Shown here: one piece after another, positions 21,098-30,668 of the stretch
How the letters are laid out: every line of letters starts with the position of its first letter
How positions within the stretch are numbered: position 1 is the first letter of the stretch
Source of the DNA: Thereva unica
Lineage: Eukaryota > Arthropoda > Insecta > Diptera > Therevidae
DNA length: 64,000 nucleotides
NCBI GenBank assembly: GCA_949987705.1
Contig: OX465281.1
Coordinates: forward strand, 167,724,516-167,788,515
Direction of reading: 5' to 3'
Translations under genes and position numbers: made by a program
The notes under the pieces: model-generated
What the model saw: only the letters and a program-made list of their open reading frames with translations
Databases searched by the model: none
Told to the model about the DNA's origin: nothing

Positions 21098-23561
21098 TTA
21101 ATTTTTTATACTAGGAAGTGTCAGACATTGTCTTTTAAATCCATAAGGTATAGAGCTATAATCGGGTAAAAATTTGCGTTTTTCGGACTTGGCTCTGTAT
21201 ATTTTTACTTCTGGGGTTGATATTACCTCATGATTTGCTGTGCGTCGTATATTTTGTGAAATTATTGGGATATGATCTGTTTCTTCAGAGTTTAATACCA
21301 TATTTTCCATTGAGTCAAAATTCACAAGTTTTGCAGTCTTATGTTCCAAACGTATACCCTTTACTTTATTTGTTGTCTCAAATTGGTTTTCTTTTGTGCT
21401 GAAGTATTCATACGCATAATTTTTAGGGCCTCCGCTTACAAACCGCCTTATGTAACTACCTTGGCCAAAGCATACCAATTCATCGGTCATGTCACCAACG
21501 AATTCCCCTGTTGAAGGGTCATATTCTCCTTCCCTGCTAATGTAAATGACAGAATCTGTGTCATAATATAAGGCTCGATCTCCAAGTTTTTCTAGGTAGC
21601 TGTACAGTTTAAGCCGTGCTTGTGTTGTGGTATAGGCGGCTATACAAACGTTAACGGTAGATAAAGATTCAGCGGCTTCTTCTTTGTAACACCAGTTTAC
21701 GATTATTGTTTCCTCATTGACGGGTAGTATACATATGTTGCACTTCCATGGCCGAATTTGTTAATAAATTATATAATTCGCCAGGGTTGTTTATTATGCT
21801 TGTTTTCGGTTGATTTTCACGCTGACCAAATTTTCCCCAAAAGGAATTCAATATTAATTTCAGAGAATTCGAGCTTTATTCCTTCATTTTCCAGAAAATC
21901 TTCCATGTATTGCTCCTTTTCCTCTTTCGTACTACATTTACCTGGCCACCCTGATGCCTGTTGCTTCATCTTAATAAATTTATTCATCATTGTAGTGAAA
22001 AGGCCGCCTGACTGACTTAATTTATTATAAGTCTCAGTTTCAAAGCTTCATATCTCATAAGTTTCTAACAGTTTATATCCTCTACATAGGGCAGCCTTAA
22101 CTTCGTCAATTACCCATGTCCCTATTAATGCCCTTTCTTCATCTGTATGAGGGAAATCAGACCGATTTTTAGCTTAACTACAGAGGCTACACAATGAAAA
22201 CAGTAACTTGTTGTTTTGTTTAATGGGTAGAACAGGGTGATATAAATCTTCTGGGGGTAAAATTTTACATTTAATTAGACCCTCTGTATTATTCAAATCC
22301 ACTTTGGAGCAGTCCTTACTTCCAACATATAACTTTGGATGCCCAACTGGAAATTTACCATATTTACAAACCCAAGGATACAATGAACATACATCAATAT
22401 ATTTAATTTTCTCCCCGGGTTTGCAATGATAACGCATAACGGTATTTCCTGTTCGGCCACCATAAAAAGCATCGCGAGGATTTAGTGGTATATTTACCAA
22501 CAAAGGATGATTTTTCAAATATTGCATATCTTTATTATTTTCCATTTTTCTACGAAAATCGCACTCCCACATTTCTATTACTTGGTATCCATAAGAACGT
22601 AGGGGCTCGGTCTTTGCTACAGTAGCTTTATATCTCCTATTTAAAGTATCATTGGGATCATCATACAATGGAGCATCACGATTATGTTTTAGACATGTTT
22701 CATGCCCATGATAATAGCAGCCATGAAATTCGAAAACCTGGGTCGTCTCTGGACAATATCCGTCTACTTTAACCCCTTTTAGTACAGCCTCTCGTTGTTT
22801 AGTAGCATTTAGGATATTAATTTTGCGCTGATCTTCCTCCCATATCAGCCACTGTATTGCTATTTCTGATTGATTATCGGCCTTTCGATATCCATTTTTC
22901 GGAATAATCCCGATAGTGTCTTTCTTGAGAAAATTCCGTCTGTAGATAAGGTTACATGCAGAAGCTATCGTTGTTGCCTCCAAAAACGGTTCAACATTAC
23001 ATTCCTTGAGGAACATTTTTCTAAATTTTAAACAAGCCTCTGTCAAAATTTGCACGTCGCTAACACAGTATTCAACAATATCACGCTGTATATCAAATTC
23101 ATCATTTTTATGTTCTTCATACATTTAAGAAATTCATCTCGTTCTTCTGTCTTCATTGTATCAGGGCTATAATGTTCTATTGAAGGTAGTGTGCCAATAA
23201 AATTTTCATTTGCAATTGTATTGAAAAGGTGCGGAAAATAACCCTTTTTATAAACAGACGGTAAGTCAAATGCTTTTGGTAATAGGGTTAGAGCCATTGG
23301 AAAATAATTCAAAGAACCTATAAATTTCACATTGCCTAGCTGCATCATGATTATTTTTGTACCTCGCATAATTAATTCTGGTTTTAAAGCGGTATTTTGC
23401 AAAATATGATTTAATATAAATTGATGGTCAAATGCTTGGCCATTATGCGCTATAACAACTACCTTCTTGAACAATTTTCGCTGATTCAGTAAATACTCTG
23501 CAAAGTTCTGAACAGGCCTAGCTTTCAAAACCTGTTGCCTTACTCCTTATTTTTCACATTT
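21098..23561 (-). pseudogene. Polinton PolB exonuclease and polymerase domains, broken
   Basis: After the retrotransposon, the gene continues with exonuclease II (VVVIAHNGQAFDHQFIL), shifts frame near 23125, and goes on through exonuclease III (EYCVSDVQILTEACLKF). An endonuclease-like MWECDF box and polymerase motif A (YIDVCSLYPW) follow. A stop falls near 22171, and further stops and frame changes lie between 22171 and 21590. In that stretch a decayed motif B (GKFGQRENQPKT) and motif C (YYDTDSV, near 21565) are still readable. The C-terminus (21490-21098) retains KVKGIRLEHKTAKLVNF and PYGFKR. The catalytic Asp residues of motifs A and C survive, but the reading frame does not. Confidence 0.82.
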
Positions 23562-24982
23562 TTTTTTTTTTTTTTTTATATGAAAAAACCAAGCTTAGGT
23601 GTAACCCTTTGTACTACCAGTCCGTCATGTCGTTTAGTTCATGGTGCAATGTCTAGTAGTAGCTTGGTTTGAAGAATAGAGGAGAATAGGAAAGGTTAGA
23701 GGGGGTCTGGAGGGTGTAGAAGAAAATGACGATGAACCTCACGTTTGAACTCTAAGATGTTGTACGAGTTCGGAAATACCGACTGCGGGAGATCATTCCA
23801 CAATCGAGTTGTTCTATTCATAAACGAACTTCTGAACCGTATTGTGCGTGAACGAGGAGGCTGTAGGGTATGGGGGTGAGCCGAGCGGGCTAGTCTTGTG
23901 TTGCGGGAAAAGTATTGCCGTGCAGGCAGGAGGTCCTGAATTTCGGTGGAACAGTCGCCATGGTAATAGCGATAAAGTATGGAGAGGGCTGCTACATTCC
24001 TACGGTGGCTCAAGGTGTCTATGGAGGCGCGAAAGGGGCCATCACCAATGAGTTTGAGGGCACGATTTTGCACCTTGTCGAGACAAGCCAAGGTGGTTTT
24101 TGGGGCGCCTGCCCAGATATGTGAGTTGTATTCGAGGCGCGGCCGAATGTAGGATTTGTATATTGTAGCCAATGCGGCTGGCTGGAGGAGGAACTTGCAT
24201 CTCTTGAGAAATCCAAGGCATTGGGAGGCTTGTTTGGCGATTTGGAATATGTGATCGTTCCATCGCAGATGCTCCGTTAAAGTTACCCCTAGGATGTTGA
24301 GAGTTGAGTCAGCCGTTAGATTCTCTCCATCCACCGAGACAGGAGGAAAGTCGGTACAATTTTTGTTGGAGATCAGACAGTGCTTCGTTTTTGTGGCATT
24401 GAATTCGACGCGGTTCATTTCGCCCCAATGAAGAATCGATTCGATATCCCGGTTGATCGAAGCCGACATCAGTTGACGGTGGTAAAGACAAGGTCTGGCA
24501 CGTGCTTGTCTTATATTGTCGAAGGAGTAAGAGAAATTCAGAGTACCGTCATCAGCGAAGCAGTGAAGTGGGTTGGAGGGGATTGAGAGCAGATCATTAA
24601 TGAAGATTAGAAAAAGTGCGGGTGAAAGAATTGACCCCTGGGGAGCTCCGGCCGAAATGGCGTGGGGGTTGGATTCGACGCCATCCAATACTACCTTGAT
24701 TGAACGGCATGAAAGAAAGCTCTTAATCCAGTTCCTTAGAACTAAGTGTATACCAATAGCTTGGAGTTTATTCAACAGAGCTGGGTGCCATACTCTGTCA
24801 AAAGCCTTTGATATATCTAGAGCAACCAGGCTAGACTCACCAAAGCTGTGAATGCTTTGGTTGATACGCTCGGTTAAACACACAAGCAGATCACCAGTAG
24901 ACCGTTTAGATCTGAAGCCGTATTGCCTGTCGTGTATAATTTGGTTGGATTCTAGATATTTCATCAGCCTTTTATTGATATG
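23562..24982 (-). mobile_element. Family A retrotransposon, copy 2 (diverged subfamily), inside PolB
   Basis: On the minus strand it starts at INKRLMKYLESN of ORF2, runs through the reverse transcriptase and 3' UTR, and ends in a ~17-base A tail (poly-T at 23562-23577). It is clearly a different subfamily from copies 1 and 3, with many amino-acid differences and a 3' UTR stem CCAAGCT/AGCTTGG instead of CTAAGCT/AGCTTAG. Its insertion splits the Polinton polymerase. A short GAAAAA word on both sides may be the remains of a target duplication. Confidence 0.85.
23696..24964 (-). CDS. Reverse transcriptase, family A copy 2
   Basis: A continuous 422-codon frame encodes QYGFRSKRSTGDLLVCL, VALDISKAFDRVWH, AGAPQGSILSPALFL (Ala for the usual Val), FADDGT, LRWNDHIFQIAKQASQCLGF and a C-terminal HRRNVAALSILYRYYH ... 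NRTTRLWNDLPQSVFP. The 5' part of the RT (fingers) and all endonuclease are absent. The frame is open despite the diverged subfamily, so the insertion is not ancient, or the parent element remained active for long. Confidence 0.82.
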   Translation of the reverse strand: MKYLESNQIIHDRQYGFRSKRSTGDLLVCLTERINQSIHSFGESSLVALDISKAFDRVWHPALLNKLQAIGIHLVLRNWIKSFLSCRSIKVVLDGVESNPHAISAGAPQGSILSPALFLIFINDLLSIPSNPLHCFADDGTLNFSYSFDNIRQARARPCLYHRQLMSASINRDIESILHWGEMNRVEFNATKTKHCLISNKNCTDFPPVSVDGENLTADSTLNILGVTLTEHLRWNDHIFQIAKQASQCLGFLKRCKFLLQPAALATIYKSYIRPRLEYNSHIWAGAPKTTLACLDKVQNRALKLIGDGPFRASIDTLSHRRNVAALSILYRYYHGDCSTEIQDLLPARQYFSRNTRLARSAHPHTLQPPRSRTIRFRSSFMNRTTRLWNDLPQSVFPNSYNILEFKREVHRHFLLHPPDPL

Positions 24983-26357
24983 CGCAGATCTTTTTCAATA
25001 CAGTGGTCGCATCGTTGTTGAAAAACGCATAGATTTGGTTCATGTAGCTTAATTTCTCCTATTGGTCGTTCTTGAACAACTTTTTCTCCCAACACTTTTT
25101 CCTGCCGTGTCTCTAAATCGTAGAAAACAAAAAGAGTACCTTTTATGGAGGGTTTACGACCATCCTGTTGAATAAAGCATAAATGATCTTGTGGTACGAG
25201 TCTGTTACATATTTTACAAAAATATTCTCCACATAAATGAATTTTGTCAGCTTTGTATGTTTTCAAACAATCCATACATCTTTTAATTAGTTCACATACA
25301 CTTTTCTTATTACAGTTCCAAAAGTTTTATGGTTATCAAAACACTGCCGACCTCTAAAACATCGGCTACAATCCCCACATAGCATGTTAATATTTTTATT
25401 GTTACAGACCTGGGATTGTTGGCAGCAGGGACATATTCCTCCACACCTATGGTCATCTTTAGTATTATACGGTATATGACATATTTCACAATAATAACCA
25501 CAACAAAATGCCGCAGTGAGGGATGTTATAACATTATAATGATTATTGTGATATAAGAGATTTAGTCTGAGACCATCTTTTTGCCCTTCAAAAATTACAT
25601 CTCGCCCTTTAGTTCCTTACTGATAAACGACAATATTGTATTCTTTCAAATGGCTTTGAAACTGTTGAAGTTCTGAGATTCCCGAGCCTTCAATCGGAAT
25701 ATGAATTTTTGATTCTTCCAACAGTTTTGAAACACGCAGAGTTTGTAGTTTTCCAATATTTCTTCTAATTTTTTTATAGTCAACATCTTTATTTACATTA
25801 GCGATTGCAATCAATGCTCGAGGCAAGCACAGGTTGTCCTTATTTTCTATCGTTACGACACCTTTCCTCATAGCACATTCTTCATTGAATGTGTTATATT
25901 TCCTTCGGCGTTCATTTCCGCGCCCTTTTGGTATTCGTACAGATGTTACACCCAGACAAAATGTATCTGTACTTAATCCTAAAATAAAAATTTTGGTAAA
26001 AAAACCTCGGTCAAATCATCTGCAAATATAAAAAAACAAACCTTCAGAGTTGCTTTGAAATATTTTTGAAATCATTTCCCAGATATCTTCTATTGTAATT
26101 TCCGAAGCAGGTCTAAAATTCATCCAGCCCGGTCCCCTCTCCTTAAAACTGTTTCCACAAAAAGTAATTCCAACCTGATCGTTTGGTAGGAGCCCTTTTA
26201 CTGGGTGTTGAACAATATCTTCCACCGAAGCCTTAATCCAAGAGGTGGGCTCCGCATTTTGGGGTACCGGGGCGATTTTAAACTCTATTTTACGGCCTTT
26301 TATAATGAACCTTTTGATATAGGTTATGTTGTCTTTTGTAATAGCGAATTTTTCCAT
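24983..26357 (-). pseudogene. Polinton PolB N-terminal and exonuclease start, broken
   Basis: The first block (26357-26042) begins MEKFAITKDNITYIKRF and ends NFRPASEITIEDIWEMIS...QSNSEG. A probable 63-bp intron (GTTTG...TTTTAG, 25979-26041) follows. The next block has VTIENKDNLCLPRALIAIA and FQSHLKEYNIVVY, typical Polinton PolB N-terminal motifs. It hits an in-frame TAA at 25617-25619 and then resumes with a cysteine-rich zinc-binding region (CEICHIPYN, CPCCQQSQVC, CGDCSRCF). A one-base frameshift near 25320 precedes the exonuclease I motif FVFYDLETRQE. The family A element cuts the gene right after CDHCIEKD. With a stop, a frameshift and an insertion, it cannot be functional. Confidence 0.8.
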
Positions 26358-27304
26358 CTTTCAATAACTTTTTACGTCCAAACACTTGAAATATTCAGTT
26401 AAGAATGGTCGCATGCCACCGTATAGGTATATTTTATATTAGTCTACCCCACGAAAATTTATTACCGATCGTGAATAGAAACGATTTATTCGCGAAAATA
26501 TACGAAGATGTAGCGATTATAAATCAATATTGAAACTTGTATACTCTACAATTAAAAATATTTGATAATCATTTTATTCGCACGTAGTATGCTCGATATA
26601 CGCAACTAATGGGGATGAAAATGATTGTTATAGGCTATCGAAACTGATTTAATAATTATACCCATTATAAATTCACGATATTTTAATTAATATTTTTTTG
26701 GGGTGTTTAAGTATCTACTATTATTGGCAAAATCGTACATTCGAATCGTCGCCCGATACCAGGCGAGCATAAACTCCAGCAATGAAATTTATCATACAAA
26801 AAAAAAAAGAGCAAACCAACGCTCAACTCAACAGCCCCGGTCAAGCATTTTCTCGAGGTTCTCCGTACGGGAATTTAGCAGACAGGCAAACAAACTCTTA
26901 TCAGTCATATCCAACGGTGCTAAGCGTAATGTTTTCAAGCATTGTTGTTACTCTTCTTCGCTCAGCTGTTATACGTAAAAAATTTACTGATAAGCTCCTC
27001 ATACGAAAACGAATTCCTACTATTTACTACAGCAACAACAATATCAAACAAAAATCCAAACCCGCACTCTTGTCCGAGGCCTGTCGAAAATTTTCCCGAG
27101 ACCCATTGCATAAGAATATACCGAACAAACTCTTATCAATCATATTCATCTACACTCATTCGGCCAGCGGGCACACGACCAGGCACTCTGCTTACCATAC
27201 TATTTCTATTCACACACACACAGCATGACTGAAAGAAAATTAAAAATATATTCGCGATATAGATCGCTTGTTCACTTCATTTTTACCTCGCGCTACTGTA
27301 TATA
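26358..27304. other. Non-coding interval
   Basis: No gene is supported. Short open frames at 26703-27232 overlap one another and have no domain. Two related words, AACAAACTCTTATCAGTCAT (26890) and AACAAACTCTTATCAATCAT (27124), form a weak direct repeat about 235 bp apart. Confidence 0.4.
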
Positions 27305-29748
27305 TAAACAATGTTCACAACGTTAAATGGCTGACTTACTCAAATGGCACCAGTACTTCTGGCAAGGACGTCGAGCTCTTTGCAGACATCAATAACTTGC
27401 ATCAAATTGTGGATCATCCCACAAGAGTCCCTGATGTTGCTGATCAAGGAAGATATCTCCTTGATCTTTTTCTAACTTCTCATCCAGCGCGTTACTTCGT
27501 CGAAGTTGATTCACCTCTCGGCAATTCAGACCACTGCCTAATCAGTGCTAACTTCCCATTCGAATTTCCCACCCCTCCCAAACCAGTTCGAAGAACTGTA
27601 TGGCATTATGGGAAGGCCAATTGGCTGGGGCTTATTAATTTCTTCCAGTCTACAGACTGGAACCTGTGTTTCCGGAATAGAAACGCCAACTCTGCCGCTA
27701 TCCGTATCACCAGGATCATACAGGCAGGAATGCATTTGTTCATTCCTCATTCTACCAAATCTGTGAAGGCTAGGCCCAACAGATGGTTTAATCAGGAGTG
27801 TATGAATGCAATCAGAAATAAAGAAGCCGCCTTTCGAGCTTACAAGAGCTCCCCTAGTGAATCGCTCCGTGTAGAGTATATAAAACTAAGAAACTCCTGT
27901 AAAGTCACCATCAGGAATGTCAAAAATTCATTTGACAACAAGTTGAGAAGTAAACTCTTTAATGCAACCTCTGGTAGCAAGAACTTCTGGTCCTTGGTAA
28001 GCTCCATTAAGAAGAATTTCACTTCATCCACAACTCCTTCATTTATCCACGATAAGAAGGTGATAACAGACAGAAAATCCAAGGCCGATTTATTAGCATC
28101 TCTGTTTGCTTCCAATTCTTCTTTACCCCAAATTGATATGCTACCCCCGGTTCTCGAGCACAGCGCTCATTTAATGGACAGGGTTTTCTTCAGGACTCGC
28201 GAGGTGTACAGGTGCCTCAAGGAGCTCGATATCAATAAATCCACTGGACCCGATAATATACCCCCTATCGTCTTAAAACAATGCGCCTCACCTTTGGCTA
28301 AACCTCTGCGCAAACTTTTTGCCCTATCATACTCCTCCGGAGTTTACCCAGACTCTTGGAAACTTGCCCATGTTCAGCCAATTCCGAAAAAAGGTGAAGC
28401 CAGCGACCCCTTAAACTACCGCCCAATAGCAATTACTTCTATTCTCTCCAAAACCATGGAGACGATAATCAACAAAAAGCTTATGGGATATCTAGAATCC
28501 AACCTACTCATAAACGACAGACAATATGGCTTCCGCCAGAAAAGATCCACTGGCGATCTTTTAGTCTGTCTTACAGAACATCTCAGCCGTAGTCTGCATG
28601 GATCCGGCGAGTCTAGTCTGGTTGCTCTAGATATCTCCAAGGCTTTCGATAGAGTTTGGCACACAGCCCTGTTAGCCAAACTCAAAGCTATTGGAGTCGA
28701 CTCACTTCTACAGAAGTGGATCAAGAATTTCCTTTTCGGCCGTTCAATCAAAGTAGTATTGGATGGCGTCAAATCCGCATCCCACCCGATCTCGGCGGGG
28801 GTCCCCCAGGGGTCAATCTTATCACCGGCCCTATTCCTTATCTTTATAAATGACCTTCTTTCAATCCCCTCCAACCCACTTCTCAGCTTCGCTGACGACG
28901 GTACTTTACGGTACTCGTACAGCTTCGATACAAGGCAGACTCATGCCAGATCCTGTCTTGATGATCGCGAACGTATGTCCAACTCTATTAATAACGACAT
29001 TGTACTCATTCTAGAGTGGGGAAAGAAGAATCGTGTTGAATTCAACCCCGCTAAAACCAAGTACTGTCTTATCTCTAAAAAGAAGTTCAACACCCCTCCA
29101 CCCTTGAAAGTGAATGAAGTTCAACTATTGGCCGAACCCTCCTTACACATCTTAGGCGTGACATTAGCCAAAGACTTGCGATGGAATGACCACATATTCC
29201 AAATCGCCAAACAAGGATCTCAGTGCTTGGGATTTCTTAAGAGGTGTAAGTTCCTCCTCCAGCCATCGGCCCGTGCTGTTATTTATAAATCCTACATTCG
29301 GCCTCTTCTCGAATATAACTCCCTAGTTTGGGGCGGCGCTCCAATAACCACCTTGGCATGGTTAGATAAGGTCCAAAAAAAGGCCCTTAAATTAATTGAT
29401 GACGATACCGCTTGCTCCACCATCGACCCCCTCAGCCACCGTAGGAATGTAGCAGCACTGACAAAATTTTATCGCTACTATCATAGTGACTGTTCCTCCG
29501 AGTTAAACGCTCTCCTGCCTCCACGGCATTCTTATACCCGCAACACCAGATTAGCCCACTCGTCTCATTCCCTCCACCTGCAACTCCCCCTTTCACGCAC
29601 TCAACAAGATATGAATTCGTTTGTTAATAGAACAACTCGGCTGTGGAATAATCTCCCGCAGTCGGTATTTCCGAGCTCCTACAACATCCAAGAGTTCAAA
29701 CGCAGGGTTCATCACCACCTTCTTCAATTCCCTCCCGTTCCTTTATAA
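27268..29748 (+). CDS. ORF2 endonuclease (partial) and reverse transcriptase, family A
   Basis: An 826-codon open frame. The first ~12 codons are flanking sequence. Element homology begins at NVHN and covers the last part of an APE-type endonuclease, including the catalytic SDH (residues 87-89). The RT follows: GPDNIPPIVLKQ, WKLAHVQPIPKKG, YGFRQKRSTGDLLVCL, ALDISKAFDRVWH, AGVPQGSILSPALFL and FADD (541-544). A C-terminal tail ends VPL. No RNase H or zinc knuckle is present. The N-terminal endonuclease residues are lost, so autonomous movement is unlikely. Similarity to copy 1 is very high. Confidence 0.88.
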   Translation: MFTSFLPRATVYINNVHNVKWLTYSNGTSTSGKDVELFADINNLHQIVDHPTRVPDVADQGRYLLDLFLTSHPARYFVEVDSPLGNSDHCLISANFPFEFPTPPKPVRRTVWHYGKANWLGLINFFQSTDWNLCFRNRNANSAAIRITRIIQAGMHLFIPHSTKSVKARPNRWFNQECMNAIRNKEAAFRAYKSSPSESLRVEYIKLRNSCKVTIRNVKNSFDNKLRSKLFNATSGSKNFWSLVSSIKKNFTSSTTPSFIHDKKVITDRKSKADLLASLFASNSSLPQIDMLPPVLEHSAHLMDRVFFRTREVYRCLKELDINKSTGPDNIPPIVLKQCASPLAKPLRKLFALSYSSGVYPDSWKLAHVQPIPKKGEASDPLNYRPIAITSILSKTMETIINKKLMGYLESNLLINDRQYGFRQKRSTGDLLVCLTEHLSRSLHGSGESSLVALDISKAFDRVWHTALLAKLKAIGVDSLLQKWIKNFLFGRSIKVVLDGVKSASHPISAGVPQGSILSPALFLIFINDLLSIPSNPLLSFADDGTLRYSYSFDTRQTHARSCLDDRERMSNSINNDIVLILEWGKKNRVEFNPAKTKYCLISKKKFNTPPPLKVNEVQLLAEPSLHILGVTLAKDLRWNDHIFQIAKQGSQCLGFLKRCKFLLQPSARAVIYKSYIRPLLEYNSLVWGGAPITTLAWLDKVQKKALKLIDDDTACSTIDPLSHRRNVAALTKFYRYYHSDCSSELNALLPPRHSYTRNTRLAHSSHSLHLQLPLSRTQQDMNSFVNRTTRLWNNLPQSVFPSSYNIQEFKRRVHHHLLQFPPVPL

Positions 29749-29879
29749 CCCCTCCAACCCCCTCCCCGTACTAAGCTTACTGCTAGACATTGCACCATGA
29801 CGTGACAAATGACATGACGGACTAGTAGTACAAAGGGTGATTCCTGAGCTTAGCACTGCCACATAAAAAAAAAAAAAAA
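27305..29879 (+). mobile_element. Family A retrotransposon, copy 3 (longest copy)
   Basis: The element starts inside the endonuclease domain (NVHNVKWLTYSNG, where intact elements have a GDFNVHN-type box). It contains the rest of ORF2 without interruption, the C-rich spacer, the conserved 3' UTR and an A tail ending at 29879. It is therefore 5'-truncated but otherwise intact. The next 30-110 bases hold a tRNA-like sequence. Confidence 0.88.
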
Positions 29880-29895
29880 TTAGAAGAAGCAGCAT

Positions 29896-29990
29896 AAGCT
29901 ATGGACTTGGTCTAGTTGGCTAAAGCTTCAATTAATTTTATGAACCACTTGTAGGACTCGGGTTCAAATCCTACGCGGGCCCAGCACTTT
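29896..29990 (+). repeat. tRNA-like sequence, probable SINE fragment
   Basis: An A-box-like TGGTCTAGTTGG (29908-29919) and a B-box GGTTCAAATCC (29961-29971) are 42 bases apart, and a T-run follows at about 29988. These are internal RNA polymerase III promoter elements. I could not build a proper acceptor or D stem, so this is more likely a tRNA-derived SINE or pseudogene than a working tRNA gene. It begins about 20 bases after the A tail of copy 3. Confidence 0.45.
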
Positions 29991-30124
29991 TTTAAATAAA
30001 CATTTTTAACTTCAGGAATAAAAAAATAAAAACATATAAAAACGATCACGTCATCTCATCATCATCAAGTTTCATCAAGACACAAATCGCTCGGGGCACT
30101 ACTGTCAGGTGACATCAGACTTTA

Positions 30125-30565
30125 ATATGGGACTACTGTCGATGGTGACGTCACAAACTGTCTGGCCATGTCTGGGCCAAATCGTTCCGCCATTAAATTT
30201 CCAGCAATAGAGAGATGTCTGACTAATCGACTAGACAGGTTTGGTACTGGAATCGGCTTTGGGCATCGATCGGAATAACTTTGATATGAGACTACTGCCG
30301 ATGGTGACGTCACAAACTGTCTGGCCATGCCTGGGCCAAATCGTCCTGCCATTAAATTTCCAGCAATAGAGAGATGTCTGACTAATCAACTAGACAGGCT
30401 TGGTACTGGTATCGGCTTCGGGTATCGACCGGAATCGGGTATCGAAATTGATATCGGAAGTCGGAACCGGCTTCGGGTATCGGAATCGGCTTCGGGTATA
30501 GGACCGGCTAAATATCTCTAACGAGACAGAGAGAGAGAGAGAGACAGAGATAGAAAAAGACAGAG
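30125..30565 (+). repeat. Tandem 159-bp repeat, then CGGCTTCGGGTAT array and GA tract
   Basis: Two units (about 30125-30283 and 30284-30440) share GATGGTGACGTCACAAACTG, TCTGGCCATG and GAGAGATGTCTGACTAATC. The second runs into an irregular array of CGGCTTCGGGTATCGG words (to about 30510), followed by a (GA)n-rich tract to about 30565. No coding function is apparent. Confidence 0.75.
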
Positions 30566-30668
30566 ACAGCGATGTCTGGGCAGCCAACCAAACCATCCCC
30601 TACCCCGACCCCCTTCAACCCCGAAAAACCAACCAAGTCTTTATTGTCTGGGACGTGACTTCCCGTCG

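Larger units (their letters stand above)
21098..26357 (-). mobile_element. Polinton/Maverick remnant (DNA polymerase B region)
   Basis: Minus-strand pieces together span a protein-primed family-B DNA polymerase of the Polinton/Maverick type. The region is interrupted by a family A retrotransposon at 23562-24982. I found no Polinton integrase, packaging ATPase, protease or capsid genes nearby, and no terminal inverted repeats, so only the polymerase part of the element survives. It sits upstream of the visible Trpm exons on the same strand. Confidence 0.75.

Noticed and set aside
29896..29990. Functional tRNA gene
   Set aside because: A and B boxes are present but acceptor, D and anticodon stems do not pair acceptably.
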